Numbered from the stretch's first letter, positions 1-7,779 are shown. The stretch: 13,848 bases of DNA from Clostridiaceae bacterium (GCA_016297585.1 JAEDGJ010000060.1:1-13848), one strand, 5' to 3'. Notes: generated from the sequence alone by a model not told the origin. Numbers and translations are program-made.

Positions 1-81
1 AAGAAAGGAGTTCGGAGGGTGCAGGGGGGCGAATAGCGCCCCCTGCAAAGTATCAGCCAGCTGTAGGTGCCGGTTAAGAAG
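1..81. other. Intergenic end with GC-rich hairpin
   Basis: This non-coding stretch lies downstream of the minus-strand permease gene. It holds one GC-rich inverted repeat at 21-46: an arm starting GCAGGGGG pairs with CCCCCTGC around a short loop. In the minus direction the hairpin starts about 35 nt past the permease stop codon. No run of U follows it directly, only a pyrimidine-rich end near positions 1-8, so it is at best a weak or atypical terminator. An AAAGGAG-like string at 4-10 could be a plus-strand ribosome binding site for an unseen frame, but no start codon follows at the right distance. Confidence 0.35.
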
Positions 82-2046
82 CTACGCCGCATTCACAATG
101 CGATAATACGAACGGGCGGTCACCCCGTAAATGACTGTGTAGACGAGCGCGAACGCGAGACACGTCGCGGCGGTCGTGACGACGAAGAGGAGGGTGTTGT
201 CGAGGTTGAAGATGCGGAGCATCCGCAGGACCATCGGGAAGGCGAAGGCGACGTGGAGGAAGGCGGCGCACAGGGGGAGGAAGAAGACCGTCAGAACCTG
301 ACTTTTGACCGTGCCGCGGACTTCGTCGTCCGAGAGTCCGACTTTTTTCATGATCTCGAAGCGCGAGGCGTCGTCGAAGCCCTCGGAGACCTGCTTGTAG
401 TAGATGATGAGCACCGTCGCCATCAGGAAGAGAAGGCCGAGGATGATGCCGACGAAGAAGAGGCCGCCGTAGACGGAGACGAAGTCCGCCCACTGCTCGC
501 AGACCAGCGTGACGGAGAGCGCGTGTCCGCGGAACGCGGTGTGGACGCTCGCTTTCGCGTCGAGCTGGAGGGCGTCCGGGGAGTCCGTGTCGAAGCCGTA
601 GTAGAACGTCTCACCCTCGTAGCGATCCGCAAGGTTCGACGCTTTCACGATGCGGAGGACGGCTTCGTCGTCCGGGACGATCAGGTAGTAGCGGTACGCG
701 CGCTCGAGGACGTTCGCCGTCGGAACGTTCAGGGCGGAAAGCCGCTCGGTGATGCGGTAGACCTCGCCATTAATGTCGACCGAGTCGCCGAGGAGGTTTT
801 TGTCCGGCGTGTAGAGGAGCGCCTCGCCCGGGGAGAGCGTGCGGGATTCGCCCATCAGCGCGTTGTAGGACGCAAGCGGGATGAATTCGAAGCGCGCGCC
901 GTCGGAATAGTATTCATAGCCGTTTGAAAAGTCGATCACGCCGTCGCGGATGCCGTAGGCGATCGCGTAGTAGCGGTAGGAGATCAGCGATTCGCGGGAG
1001 ACGCCGTGTTGGTCGGCGATCGCGCCGAGCGTTTCGGCGGCGGCATCGGCTTCGGCGGGCTCGAAATCGAAGCCGTAGACGGCGAAGTTACGGGGGTACA
1101 TCGTGCGGAGCATGTCGTCGACGCCCGAATAGAGGGAGACCGTCGTCGAGACCGTGACGAGCACCATCGTCGAGAGGATGCAGATGCTCGCAAGCCCCGC
1201 CGCGTTGCGCTTCATGCGGTAGATGAGGCCGGAAACGTTGATGAAATGCCGCGTTTGGTAGTAATAGCGGCGGTTTTTGCGCAGGGACTTGAGAACGGCG
1301 ATGCTGCCCGCCGTGAAAAGGCAGTAGGTGCCGATGATGACGAGAATGACCGCGACAAAGAACATGCCCATTGCCTGGATCGGGTCGCGCGTCAGGAGCG
1401 CGAGCGTGTAGCCGCCGCCGAGCGTGAGAATGCCTACGGCGGCGAGCAGCCAGCGCGTTTTCGGCTCGCGCTCGCCCGCGTTCGACGCGGACAGCAGCTC
1501 CGCCGGACGCGCCAGCACGACGCTGCGGACGGAGGAGGCGAGGATGAGCAGGAAGATCGCGCCGAAGACCGCGGCGGTGATGCCGATGGCGGGCAGGGAG
1601 ACGGAAAACCCGAGCACGGGCGCGTTGCGCACGAGCTTGAGGAGCAAAAGGAGCAGGAGCTTGGAAAGCAGGATGCCGAGCGCGATCCCCGCGCCGGTGC
1701 CCACGAGCGCGAGCATCAGCGTTTCGATCGCCATCATGCGCGCGAGGTGGCGCTTTTCGAGGCCGAGGACGTTTAGGAGCCCGAACTCCTTTTTCCGGCG
1801 GCGCAGCAGGAAGGAGTTTGTGTAATAGAGCACGACCAGCGCGAAAATGGCGACGACGCCGACGCCGAAGGAGAGCATCAGGCGCAGCTCGTTGTCGCCC
1901 GCGGCGATCAGGGGATCCGGGTAGGTGTCGAGGAAGCAGAGGTTATAGAACATCGCCGCGGTGCCGGCGACGCAGAGGAGGAAGGGCAGCGTCGAGCGCG
2001 CGCCGCGCCGGAGGTTGCCGAAGGCGAGCCTTGCGCACAGGTTCAT
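82..2046 (-). CDS. BceB-type ABC transporter permease (FtsX family)
   Basis: Predicted membrane subunit of an ABC transporter of the BceAB/peptide-antibiotic type. It has 654 residues, as expected for BceB (about 650), and the expected arrangement: about seven hydrophobic segments in residues 1-305, a polar domain of roughly 220 residues (about 306-525) probably outside the cell, then three more segments to the C-terminus. FtsX-family landmarks are the RRRKKEFGLLNVLG stretch after the second segment and YYKQVSEGFDD followed by FEIMKKVGLS after the eighth. Family members sense and detach cell-wall-active peptides such as bacitracin or lantibiotics from their lipid targets and signal to a partner histidine kinase. 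The ATG start follows AAAGGAG by 10 nt, inside the end of the ATPase gene, and only 1 nt separates the two genes, so they are co-transcribed. No two-component system is visible; it may lie beyond position 1. The substrate is unknown. Confidence 0.88.
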   Translation of the reverse strand: MNLCARLAFGNLRRGARSTLPFLLCVAGTAAMFYNLCFLDTYPDPLIAAGDNELRLMLSFGVGVVAIFALVVLYYTNSFLLRRRKKEFGLLNVLGLEKRHLARMMAIETLMLALVGTGAGIALGILLSKLLLLLLLKLVRNAPVLGFSVSLPAIGITAAVFGAIFLLILASSVRSVVLARPAELLSASNAGEREPKTRWLLAAVGILTLGGGYTLALLTRDPIQAMGMFFVAVILVIIGTYCLFTAGSIAVLKSLRKNRRYYYQTRHFINVSGLIYRMKRNAAGLASICILSTMVLVTVSTTVSLYSGVDDMLRTMYPRNFAVYGFDFEPAEADAAAETLGAIADQHGVSRESLISYRYYAIAYGIRDGVIDFSNGYEYYSDGARFEFIPLASYNALMGESRTLSPGEALLYTPDKNLLGDSVDINGEVYRITERLSALNVPTANVLERAYRYYLIVPDDEAVLRIVKASNLADRYEGETFYYGFDTDSPDALQLDAKASVHTAFRGHALSVTLVCEQWADFVSVYGGLFFVGIILGLLFLMATVLIIYYKQVSEGFDDASRFEIMKKVGLSDDEVRGTVKSQVLTVFFLPLCAAFLHVAFAFPMVLRMLRIFNLDNTLLFVVTTAATCLAFALVYTVIYGVTARSYYRIVNAA

Positions 2047-2047
2047 G

Positions 2048-2827
2048 TTACGCGCGCTCCTTTCCGCCGTCGGGAATATCCGCCGACAGGAGCGTCAGCG
2101 CGTCGGAGATGCGCGCGAACTGGGTCGGAAGGTCGGCGCCCGCGCGGTAGAGCTGGTTGATGACCTCGCCGTCGCGCAGGAAGAGGACGCGTCCGGCGTG
2201 GGAGGCGGCCTTGACGCTGTGCGTGACCATGACGATGGTCTGGCCGGACGCGTTGATGCGGTCGAAGAGCGCCATCAGGCTGTCCGCGGCGCGGGAGTCG
2301 AGCGCGCCGGTCGGCTCGTCCGCGAGCAGCAGGCGGGGGTTCGTGATGATCGCGCGGGCGACGGCGGCGCGCTGCTTCTGGCCGCCGGAGACCTCGTAGG
2401 GGAACTTGTCGAGGAGGTCGCCGATGCCGAGCTCCGCCGCGCAGAGCTCGAGCCGCTGGCGCATCTCGTCGTAGCGCTTCCCCGCGAGCACGAGCGGCAG
2501 GAAGATGTTGTCGCGCAGGTTAAAGCTGTCAAGAAGGTTAAAATCCTGAAAGACAAACCCTAAGTGGTCGCGCCGGAACGCGGACAGCTCGCGCTCGCGG
2601 ATCTCGCCCGTGGGACGGCCGTCGAGCAGGACCTCGCCCGACGTCGGGCGGTCGAGCGCGGCGAGGATGTTGAGCAGCGTCGTCTTGCCCGAGCCGGACT
2701 CGCCCATGACGGCGACGTACTCGCCCTCCTCGACGGTGAAGCTGACCGAATGCAGCGCCGTTACGGGATGCCCCGTGCCGCGCGTCGTGTAGACCTTTTT
2801 GATGCTGCGAACGTCAAGCAATGCCAA
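2048..2827 (-). CDS. BceA-type ABC transporter ATP-binding protein
   Basis: Cytoplasmic ATPase partner of the downstream permease. With the start chosen here it has 259 residues. Visible motifs: Walker A GESGSGKTT (residues 42-50), Q-loop glutamine in FVFQDFNLLD (Q94), signature VSGGQKQR (147-154), Walker B LLLADEP with catalytic E171, and the switch histidine in VTHS (H203). This is the MacB/LolD/BceA branch of ABC ATPases. No ATG exists near the conserved N-terminus. A TTG at 2827 (product begins MALLDVRSIKKVY) follows AAAGGGG at 2839-2845 by 11 nt. A longer frame from a TTG at 2860 adds 11 poorly fitting residues and lies upstream of that ribosome binding site; a TTG at 2821 is also possible. 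It forms an operon with the permease. Function by family is certain; substrate is not. Confidence 0.9.
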   Translation of the reverse strand: MALLDVRSIKKVYTTRGTGHPVTALHSVSFTVEEGEYVAVMGESGSGKTTLLNILAALDRPTSGEVLLDGRPTGEIRERELSAFRRDHLGFVFQDFNLLDSFNLRDNIFLPLVLAGKRYDEMRQRLELCAAELGIGDLLDKFPYEVSGGQKQRAAVARAIITNPRLLLADEPTGALDSRAADSLMALFDRINASGQTIVMVTHSVKAASHAGRVLFLRDGEVINQLYRAGADLPTQFARISDALTLLSADIPDGGKERA

Positions 2828-2868
2828 TGAAATCGAAACCCCTTTCGGTATTGGTATCAACGGCGTTC

Positions 2869-2897
2869 ATTATACCGCGCCCCGCGCCGCCGTGCAA
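2869..2897 (-). promoter_or_regulatory. Sigma-A promoter of the ABC transporter operon
   Basis: On the minus strand a perfect TATAAT (-10, plus positions 2869-2874) follows TTGCAC (-35, plus 2892-2897) with 17 bp between. The -35 matches the consensus at only three positions, which suits an activator-dependent promoter. Transcription would start near 2862, about 35 nt upstream of the proposed TTG start. Confidence 0.6.
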
Positions 2898-2904
2898 TCG
2901 ATTT

Positions 2905-2945
2905 GGCTTACAAAACGGGCGCTTCGTCTTACATTTTCGTAAGCC
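2905..2945. promoter_or_regulatory. Inverted and direct repeat operator between divergent operons
   Basis: CTTACA occurs at 2907-2912 and again at 2928-2933, exactly 21 bp apart (two helical turns). The second copy forms an inverted repeat CTTAC-N6-GTAAG (2928-2943), and GGCTTAC at 2905-2911 is mirrored by GTAAGCC at 2939-2945. On the minus strand the core reads TTACG-N4-TGTAA. From memory this resembles the TNACA-N4-TGTAA sites described for BceR-like response regulators; that match needs a motif search. The repeats lie about 30 bp upstream of the transporter's weak -35 box and a few bases upstream of the plus-strand -35 box. Confidence 0.5.
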
Positions 2946-2946
2946 C

Positions 2947-2975
2947 TTGACAAGACGGGGTTTTTGTGATGTAAT
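2947..2975 (+). promoter_or_regulatory. Sigma-A promoter of the isomerase-amidohydrolase-mscS operon
   Basis: A perfect TTGACA (2947-2952) is followed after 17 bp by TGTAAT (2970-2975), five of six consensus bases. Transcription would begin near 2982, leaving a leader of about 75 nt before the ATG at 3057. Confidence 0.65.
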
Positions 2976-3056
2976 AGAGGAAAGAGATTTTTCTTGACCG
3001 TAACTGTCAGAAAATTGAAAGGCACGGTCAAAAACGGAAAGGACGAAAAACGGACT

Positions 3057-4427
3057 ATGAAGCTCGGAATTCTCCCTCTGTATGCGCCGCTGTACGAGCG
3101 CATCGACCCGGGGTCTGCAAAGCGCGCGGCGGCGTTTGCCGGGACGCTTGCGCGGAAGCTCTCGTGCGAGGAGCTCTGCGCGGAGGCGGCGGACGTCGCG
3201 CTGACGGTCGCGGACGTGCGGCGCGCGCTGCGGGCGATGGAAGCGTCGGGCGCGGACGCGGTCGGCGTGCTGTTTTTGGCGTATCACCCGTCGATGCAGT
3301 CGGCGCCGGCGCTCGCGGAGACGAAGCTGCCCGTCATCCTGCTCGACACGACGCCCTGTCTCGATTTCGGGCCGATGGCCTCTCCGGAGCAGATCATGCC
3401 CTGCCACGGCATCCACGGCGTGCAGGATCTGTGCTGCGTGCTCGCGCGGATGGGCAAGCCGTATCTCGTGGAGGCGGGCTACTGGGACAGCGAGGACTAT
3501 CCCGGCCGCGTCGTGCGCGCGGTCCGCTCCGCCGTGATCGCGAAGGCGTTTGCGGGCGCGCGCGTCGGGCTGATCGGCCGTCCGTTCGAGGACATGGGCG
3601 ACTTCGAGCTGCCGTTTGACGAGATCCGCGCGCGCTCCGGCGTGCAGACCGTGCCGCTGTCTCCCGCGACCTGCCGGCGCGCGGTCGAGAGCGTGACGGA
3701 CGGGGAGGCGGATACCGAGGCGACCCGCCTGCGCGCGTCGTATGCGGTCGAAATCGAGGACAGCGCCGTGCTGACCGCCGCGCGGACGACCGTTGCGATC
3801 CGCAAGCTCGTGCGCGAGTTCGACCTTTCCGCGTTTTCGTTTAATTTCCTCGATTTCTGCGAGGACTTAGGGCTTCCGACGATCCCGTTTGTCGCCGCCT
3901 GCGAGCTGATGCGCGAGGGCGTGGGATATGCGGGGGAGGGGGACGTGCTGACGGCGGCGCTCGTCGGCGCGCTGCTGCGCGTATACCCGGAGACGAGCTT
4001 TGCCGAGATGTTCTGCCCCGACTTCCTCGGCGACCGCGTGTTCCTGTCGCATATGGGCGAGCTGAACGCCCGGGTCGCGCGCCGTGCGGCGCTGATCGAC
4101 AAACCCGTGCCGTATGTGCCGCCGGTCGGACACGCGCCGTCCGTGGGGGCGGTGTATAAGACCGGCTCGGCGGTCTGGATGAACATCTCGCCCGGAAAGC
4201 GCGAAAACCGCGCCATCCTCGCGTCCTGCCACATGGACTGCCCCGAGCGCGACGCGTTTGCGGGCTCTGTGCGCGGCTGGCTCGACCCGCGGATGCCCGT
4301 GACGGACTTCCTCGAGCAGTATTCCCGCCTTGCGGGCACCCATCACAGCGCGCTCGTCTACCACGCCGACCCGCGCGTGCTCGCGGACGCGGCGACGCTC
4401 TGCGGGATGCCCGTCGACCGGATCTGA
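3057..4427 (+). CDS. L-arabinose/L-fucose isomerase-like sugar isomerase
   Basis: A 456-residue cytoplasmic protein of the AraA/FucI-like fold. Putative metal and catalytic residues that line up by motif with L-arabinose isomerase are all present: E294 in YAGEGD, E317 in TSFAEMF, H332 in SHMGE, and the pair H429-H430 in GTHHS. The N-terminal half (about residues 1-170) has the alternating beta/alpha pattern of these isomerases. Enzymes of this fold interconvert aldoses and ketoses with Mn2+, but overall the sequence is not a standard AraA or FucI, so the sugar is unknown. The ATG at 3057 is preferred because the sequence starts MKLGILPLY, a typical first beta strand, with AAAGGA 13 nt upstream; an upstream in-frame start at 2994 would be nearly at the transcription start and adds a basic, unrelated tail. 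It is first in an operon with the amidohydrolase, 27 nt downstream. Confidence 0.75.
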   Translation: MKLGILPLYAPLYERIDPGSAKRAAAFAGTLARKLSCEELCAEAADVALTVADVRRALRAMEASGADAVGVLFLAYHPSMQSAPALAETKLPVILLDTTPCLDFGPMASPEQIMPCHGIHGVQDLCCVLARMGKPYLVEAGYWDSEDYPGRVVRAVRSAVIAKAFAGARVGLIGRPFEDMGDFELPFDEIRARSGVQTVPLSPATCRRAVESVTDGEADTEATRLRASYAVEIEDSAVLTAARTTVAIRKLVREFDLSAFSFNFLDFCEDLGLPTIPFVAACELMREGVGYAGEGDVLTAALVGALLRVYPETSFAEMFCPDFLGDRVFLSHMGELNARVARRAALIDKPVPYVPPVGHAPSVGAVYKTGSAVWMNISPGKRENRAILASCHMDCPERDAFAGSVRGWLDPRMPVTDFLEQYSRLAGTHHSALVYHADPRVLADAATLCGMPVDRI

Positions 4428-4454
4428 CGAGGGGAAAAGGGAGGAACTATCACG

Positions 4455-5483
4455 ATGGCTCTGTTTGAAATCCGGGACTGCGACGCCCGGATCTACCGCG
4501 AGCGGCTCGCGGATTTTCTGCCGGAGAAGCTCTATGACATCCACACGCATGTCTACATGCCCGACGCGCACATCACGGCCGACTGCCGCACCGCGTCGTG
4601 GCCCGCGCGCGTCGCGGACCGCAACCCGCCGGAGCATCTGACGGAGACCTATCGGCTGCTGTTCCCAGGCCGGGACTGCCGCGCGCTGATCTTCGGAAGC
4701 CCCGCGCCGGGGATGGACGTCGACGCCGCAAACCGCTTTATCGACGCCGCGGCCGAGGCGACCGGGTTTGCAAAGCTCTATCTGACCCACCCGTCGATGA
4801 GCCCGGACGCGCTGCGCGACGCGGTGAAGCACCGCGGCTACCGGGGCATCAAGGTCTATCTGTGCTTTGCCGACCCCGCGATCCCGGACGCGAGCCTGCG
4901 CATCTTCGACTTCCTGACGCGCGAGCACCTCGCCGTGATGGACGAGCTCGGCGCGGTCGTGATGCTGCACATCGCGCGGCCGCAGCGGCTGCGGGATCCG
5001 CAGAACCTCGCCGATCTGCTCGAGATCGAACGCGATTTCCCGCATGTGCGGCTCATCGTCGCGCATATCGGGCGCGCGTACTGCGAATCGGACGTCGGGG
5101 ACGCGATGGAGGTGCTCGCCGGGACGCGGCAGATGCGCTTTGACTTCTCGGCGAACACGAACGGGCAGGTGATGGAGCGGCTGCTGCGCACGGTCGGGCC
5201 GTCGCGGGTGCTGTTCGGCTCCGACCTGCCGATCACGCGGATGCGGATGCGCCGCATCGACGAGCAGGGCCGCTACGTCAACCTCGTCCAGCGCGGCATG
5301 TACGGCGACGTCTCGGACGACCCGCATATGCGCGAGGTCGACGCGGCGGATGACCCGGAGATGACGTTTTTCATGTATGAGGAGCTGCTCGCGTTCCGCG
5401 GCGCGGCGGAGCGTGCGGGGCTGTCCCGCGAGGACGTCCGGCGCGTGTTTTACCGCAACGCGGAGGAACTGCTCGACCTTTAA
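4455..5483 (+). CDS. Amidohydro_2 family metal-dependent hydrolase
   Basis: A 342-residue TIM-barrel hydrolase of the amidohydrolase superfamily (Amidohydro_2 type, the group holding lactonases, decarboxylases and related enzymes). Metal-binding and catalytic residues are visible in the expected order: H30-x-H32 in YDIHTH on the first strand, K133 in GIKVYL, H172 in MLHIARP, H204 in VAHIGR, and D257 in FGSDLP on the last strand. The C-terminal helix with VFYRNAEELL is usual for the family. GGGAGGAA lies 8 nt upstream of the ATG. It follows the isomerase-like gene by 27 nt, so the two likely act in one pathway, for example opening a sugar lactone or processing an acidic sugar, but the substrate cannot be read from sequence. 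The internal DDPHMREVDAADDP region (about 288-301) is acidic. Confidence 0.82.
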   Translation: MALFEIRDCDARIYRERLADFLPEKLYDIHTHVYMPDAHITADCRTASWPARVADRNPPEHLTETYRLLFPGRDCRALIFGSPAPGMDVDAANRFIDAAAEATGFAKLYLTHPSMSPDALRDAVKHRGYRGIKVYLCFADPAIPDASLRIFDFLTREHLAVMDELGAVVMLHIARPQRLRDPQNLADLLEIERDFPHVRLIVAHIGRAYCESDVGDAMEVLAGTRQMRFDFSANTNGQVMERLLRTVGPSRVLFGSDLPITRMRMRRIDEQGRYVNLVQRGMYGDVSDDPHMREVDAADDPEMTFFMYEELLAFRGAAERAGLSREDVRRVFYRNAEELLDL

Positions 5484-5504
5484 GAGAGAAAAGAGAACGA
5501 AAAC

Positions 5505-6329
5505 ATGAACGAATTTTTGGAGTACATCACCCAGCAGCTTTCAAACCTGACCGTGGAGGTGCTGCTGCGCACGGTTCTGATCCTGCTGTTCATCTTCGCG
5601 GCCGTCCGGCTCACGAAATGGTTCCTGCGCAAGGTTTTCACGCTCGAGCACGCGCGGAAGCGCCGCGACGTGGACGAGACGCTCTTCAACTTCTTCCATA
5701 CGGCGGTCGCCGCCGGGATGTATGTGCTGATCTTCTTCACCGGCGCGTCGATGCTGAAGGTGCCGATGACGGGCTTCATCACGGCGCTCGGCTCGATCGG
5801 GCTCGCGCTCGGCCTTGCGCTGCAGGGCGGGCTGTCAAACCTCGCCGGCAGCGTGATGATCATGCTGTTCCGGCCGTTTGCCGACGGCGACTTCATCGAC
5901 GCGGGCGGCACGACGGGCACCGTGAAGGACATCGGCTTCTTCTATACGACGCTCGTCACACCCGACAACCGCCGCATCACGGTCCCCAACGGCACGCTCT
6001 CGTCGAGCACCGTGACGAACTACAGCGCGATGGAGAACCGCCGCGTCGATATCGAGTTCTCCGCGTCCTACGCGTCGGACATCGACCGCGTCATCGGCGT
6101 GATGCAGCGCGTCGCGGGCGCGCATCCGCTGACGCTCGACGATCCGGCGCCGTTCACGCGCCTGCTGCGGCAGGACGATTCCGCGCTCGTCTTCGTGCTG
6201 CGCGTCTGGTGCCGCGCCGCGGATTACTGGACGGTCTACTTCGACATGAACGAGCAGATGAAGCGCGCCTTCGACGAGGCGGGCATCGAGATCCCGTTCC
6301 CGCAGCTCGACGTCCACAGCCGGGACTGA
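5505..6329 (+). CDS. mscS: Small-conductance mechanosensitive channel MscS
   Basis: A 274-residue inner-membrane channel that opens under membrane tension to release solutes after hypo-osmotic shock. Three hydrophobic segments lie at about residues 17-36, 66-83 and 90-122. The third carries the Gly/Ala-packed pore helix and its end (GLALGLALQGGLSNLAGSV, then MLFRPF), which is diagnostic of MscS. The beta domain (about 125-175, including VPNG at 160-163) and the alpha/beta C-terminal domain follow. Length is close to E. coli MscS (286). The start has only a weak purine-rich ribosome binding site (AAGAGAG...AAGAGA) and sits 21 nt after the amidohydrolase stop, so translation may depend on coupling. 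Its role in a sugar operon is unclear; it may simply share the transcript. Confidence 0.93.
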   Translation: MNEFLEYITQQLSNLTVEVLLRTVLILLFIFAAVRLTKWFLRKVFTLEHARKRRDVDETLFNFFHTAVAAGMYVLIFFTGASMLKVPMTGFITALGSIGLALGLALQGGLSNLAGSVMIMLFRPFADGDFIDAGGTTGTVKDIGFFYTTLVTPDNRRITVPNGTLSSSTVTNYSAMENRRVDIEFSASYASDIDRVIGVMQRVAGAHPLTLDDPAPFTRLLRQDDSALVFVLRVWCRAADYWTVYFDMNEQMKRAFDEAGIEIPFPQLDVHSRD

Positions 6330-6344
6330 GAATAAGGCGCCTTC

Positions 6345-6423
6345 GGCATAAAAAGGCCGCTTTCCGCTTCGCGCAGGCCGTTTTGCGGCAGACTGTCCGG
6401 AGCGAAAAGCGGCTTTTTATGCC
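6345..6423. terminator. Long bidirectional-type terminator after mscS
   Basis: A large inverted repeat: the left arm begins GGCATAAAAAGGCCGC and the right arm ends GCGGCTTTTTATGCC. The outer arms pair over more than 20 bases with a few mismatches, and the interior (about 6372-6398) can fold on its own. The TTTTT tract on the plus strand ends the mscS operon. The mirrored A tract would let it act on the minus strand too. Confidence 0.8.
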
Positions 6424-6435
6424 AAAAATCGGGGC

Positions 6436-6464
6436 TTGACAAGCGGGGAAAAGTGTAGTATATT
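6436..6464 (+). promoter_or_regulatory. Consensus sigma-A promoter of the Rrf2 gene
   Basis: A perfect TTGACA (6436-6441) is separated by 17 bp from TATATT (6459-6464, five of six). It lies 13 bp after the preceding terminator, which isolates it from the upstream operon. TAGTA is repeated at 6456-6460 and 6464-6468 over the -10 box, a possible but unproven site for self-repression. Confidence 0.75.
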
Positions 6465-6500
6465 AGTAGTGATTAAACGGATATTGGAGAACGAAGAGCT

Positions 6501-6902
6501 ATGCGGATCACGAACGAGGCGGACTACGCGCTTCGTATTGTCTACAGTCTTTTGGACGGGTCGCAGAAGAGCGCGAAGACGATTTCGGAGCAGACGGGCG
6601 TCACGCTGCGGTTTGCGCTGAAGATCCTGCGCAAGCTCGCGCTGTCGGGGCTCGTCAGCGCGCAGCAGGGCGCGGCGGGCGGCTACTATCTGAACCGCGA
6701 CGCGTCCGAAATCTCCGTCGGGGAGATCGTCGAGGTCATCGACGGCCCGATCGAGATCAACAACTGCATCGACGGCGACTATGTCTGCTCCCGCGTCGGA
6801 GAGAACACGGGCGAGTGCCGCATCCACCGTTTTTTCTGCAGCTTAAACGAGCAGATCCGCCGCGAGCTGTTCGAAACGAAGATGGACCGCTTCCGCGACT
6901 GA
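6501..6902 (+). CDS. Rrf2 family transcriptional regulator, putative Fe-S sensor
   Basis: A 133-residue DNA-binding regulator. The N-terminus MRITNEADYALRIVYSL and the winged helix-turn-helix (about residues 24-66, ending in the wing GAAGGYYLNR) are typical of Rrf2 proteins such as IscR, NsrR and CymR. After the dimerisation helix come C89, C96 and C106 with H109 and C113. Their placement resembles the three-cysteine cluster site of IscR/NsrR (IscR uses three Cys and one His), so an iron-sulfur cofactor is likely. CymR-type members lack these cysteines. The ATG at 6501 has GGAGA 11 nt upstream. The gene has its own promoter and no obvious partner gene; no cysteine desulfurase or isc/suf gene is in the window, so its targets are unknown. 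It converges with the next gene with only 16 nt between stop codons. Confidence 0.88.
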   Translation: MRITNEADYALRIVYSLLDGSQKSAKTISEQTGVTLRFALKILRKLALSGLVSAQQGAAGGYYLNRDASEISVGEIVEVIDGPIEINNCIDGDYVCSRVGENTGECRIHRFFCSLNEQIRRELFETKMDRFRD

Positions 6903-6918
6903 AGCACCCGGAGGAGGC

Positions 6919-7779
6919 TTATCCCGCGTCCGCCATCAGTCCGCGCAGGAAGCCGAGGCTTTTTGCGATGGCCGCGTCCTCGTACGCGCCGTGCAGCAGC
7001 ATCGCGTGCGCGCCGGGACAGCCCGCAAGCAGGGCGGCAAAGTCCGCGATGCCCTCGCCCGCGCCGCAGAACGAAAGCCCCTCGCCCTCGCGCACATCCT
7101 TGCCGTGCAGCAGCACGGTGTCCCGCGATAACAGCCGCAGCGCATTCCGGAGCGTCTCCGCGACGTTCCCGGGGTGCGCTGTTCCCATATGGAAGAGATT
7201 TGCCGGGTCGAGCACGATCTTGACCGCGCCGCCGACGTCGTCGAGCAGCGCGCGCGCCTTCTCCGGCGTGTTGACGACGTTCGACGCCTCGACCTCGACG
7301 CAGAGAACCAGTCCGCGCGCGTCCGCGGCTTCCGCGCAGCGCCGCACCGTCTCGCGCATATCCTGCCACGCGGCGTCCGTTTCGTTGTCCGGATGCGGCC
7401 GCCACAGATGCGCGGGGTTGCGCGTGCCGGTGCAGATCGTGACGTACGGGATGCCGAGCGCGCGCGCCGCGTCGAGGAGCGGCTCCATCCGGCGAACCCC
7501 CTCCGCACGCACGGCGGGGTCGGGATGCGCCATGTTGAACGTGCCGTTGACGGCGGCAAAATCGAGCCCGTGCCGCGCGGCCTCTCGCTCGAGCGCGGAG
7601 AGCACGGCGGCGGGGATGCTTTCCGGGATCTCGAGCTCGCCCGATGGGGCAAAGCCGGGGATCCCGACCGATTCGAACGCGAGCTGCGCCGTCGTGACGC
7701 CGAAGGACGCGAGCTTCTCGCAGAGCGCCTCCGGGGACATCGCGCGGCGAAAGTCCGTGGTGCAGATGCCAAGTTTCAT
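6919..7779 (-). CDS. Sugar phosphate isomerase/epimerase-like TIM barrel
   Basis: A 286-residue protein of the xylose-isomerase-like/AP-endonuclease-2 TIM-barrel superfamily, which includes sugar isomerases, epimerases and inosose dehydratase relatives. Fold landmarks: first strand MKLGICTTDF, E162/E164 in CVEVEASN, D191 in LDPANLFHM, H225 in LLHGKDV, and the GAGEGIADF loop (239-247). These positions normally bind a divalent metal and the sugar. The last metal-binding glutamate usually near the C-terminus is not obvious; LLHGAYED at 261-268 is the corresponding strand. The start is supported by AAAGGAG about 9 nt upstream of the ATG. It lies 80 nt downstream of the GH20 gene on the same strand, with a strong terminator between. 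The substrate is unknown; a role in using sugars released by GH20 is inference. Confidence 0.78.
   Translation of the reverse strand: MKLGICTTDFRRAMSPEALCEKLASFGVTTAQLAFESVGIPGFAPSGELEIPESIPAAVLSALEREAARHGLDFAAVNGTFNMAHPDPAVRAEGVRRMEPLLDAARALGIPYVTICTGTRNPAHLWRPHPDNETDAAWQDMRETVRRCAEAADARGLVLCVEVEASNVVNTPEKARALLDDVGGAVKIVLDPANLFHMGTAHPGNVAETLRNALRLLSRDTVLLHGKDVREGEGLSFCGAGEGIADFAALLAGCPGAHAMLLHGAYEDAAIAKSLGFLRGLMADAG

Noticed and set aside
67..927. Plus-strand frames opposite the ABC permease (also 1006-1776 and 1961-2563)
   Set aside because: They are compositional shadows with charged low-complexity products and no ribosome binding sites. The opposite strand encodes a well-supported transporter operon.
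2994..3056. N-terminal extension of the isomerase-like protein from an upstream start
   Set aside because: The added 21 residues are basic and unlike the family. The start would lie within about 12 nt of the predicted transcription start, leaving no ribosome binding site.
3867..5327. A 486-codon minus-strand frame opposite the isomerase and amidohydrolase genes
   Set aside because: It spans the junction of two well-supported plus-strand genes and its product is Arg/His/Val-rich with no domain, so it is an antisense artefact.
5618..6439. A second long plus-strand frame inside mscS
   Set aside because: It is the alternate frame of a clear MscS channel, with an Arg/Ala/His-rich product, and runs through the terminator.
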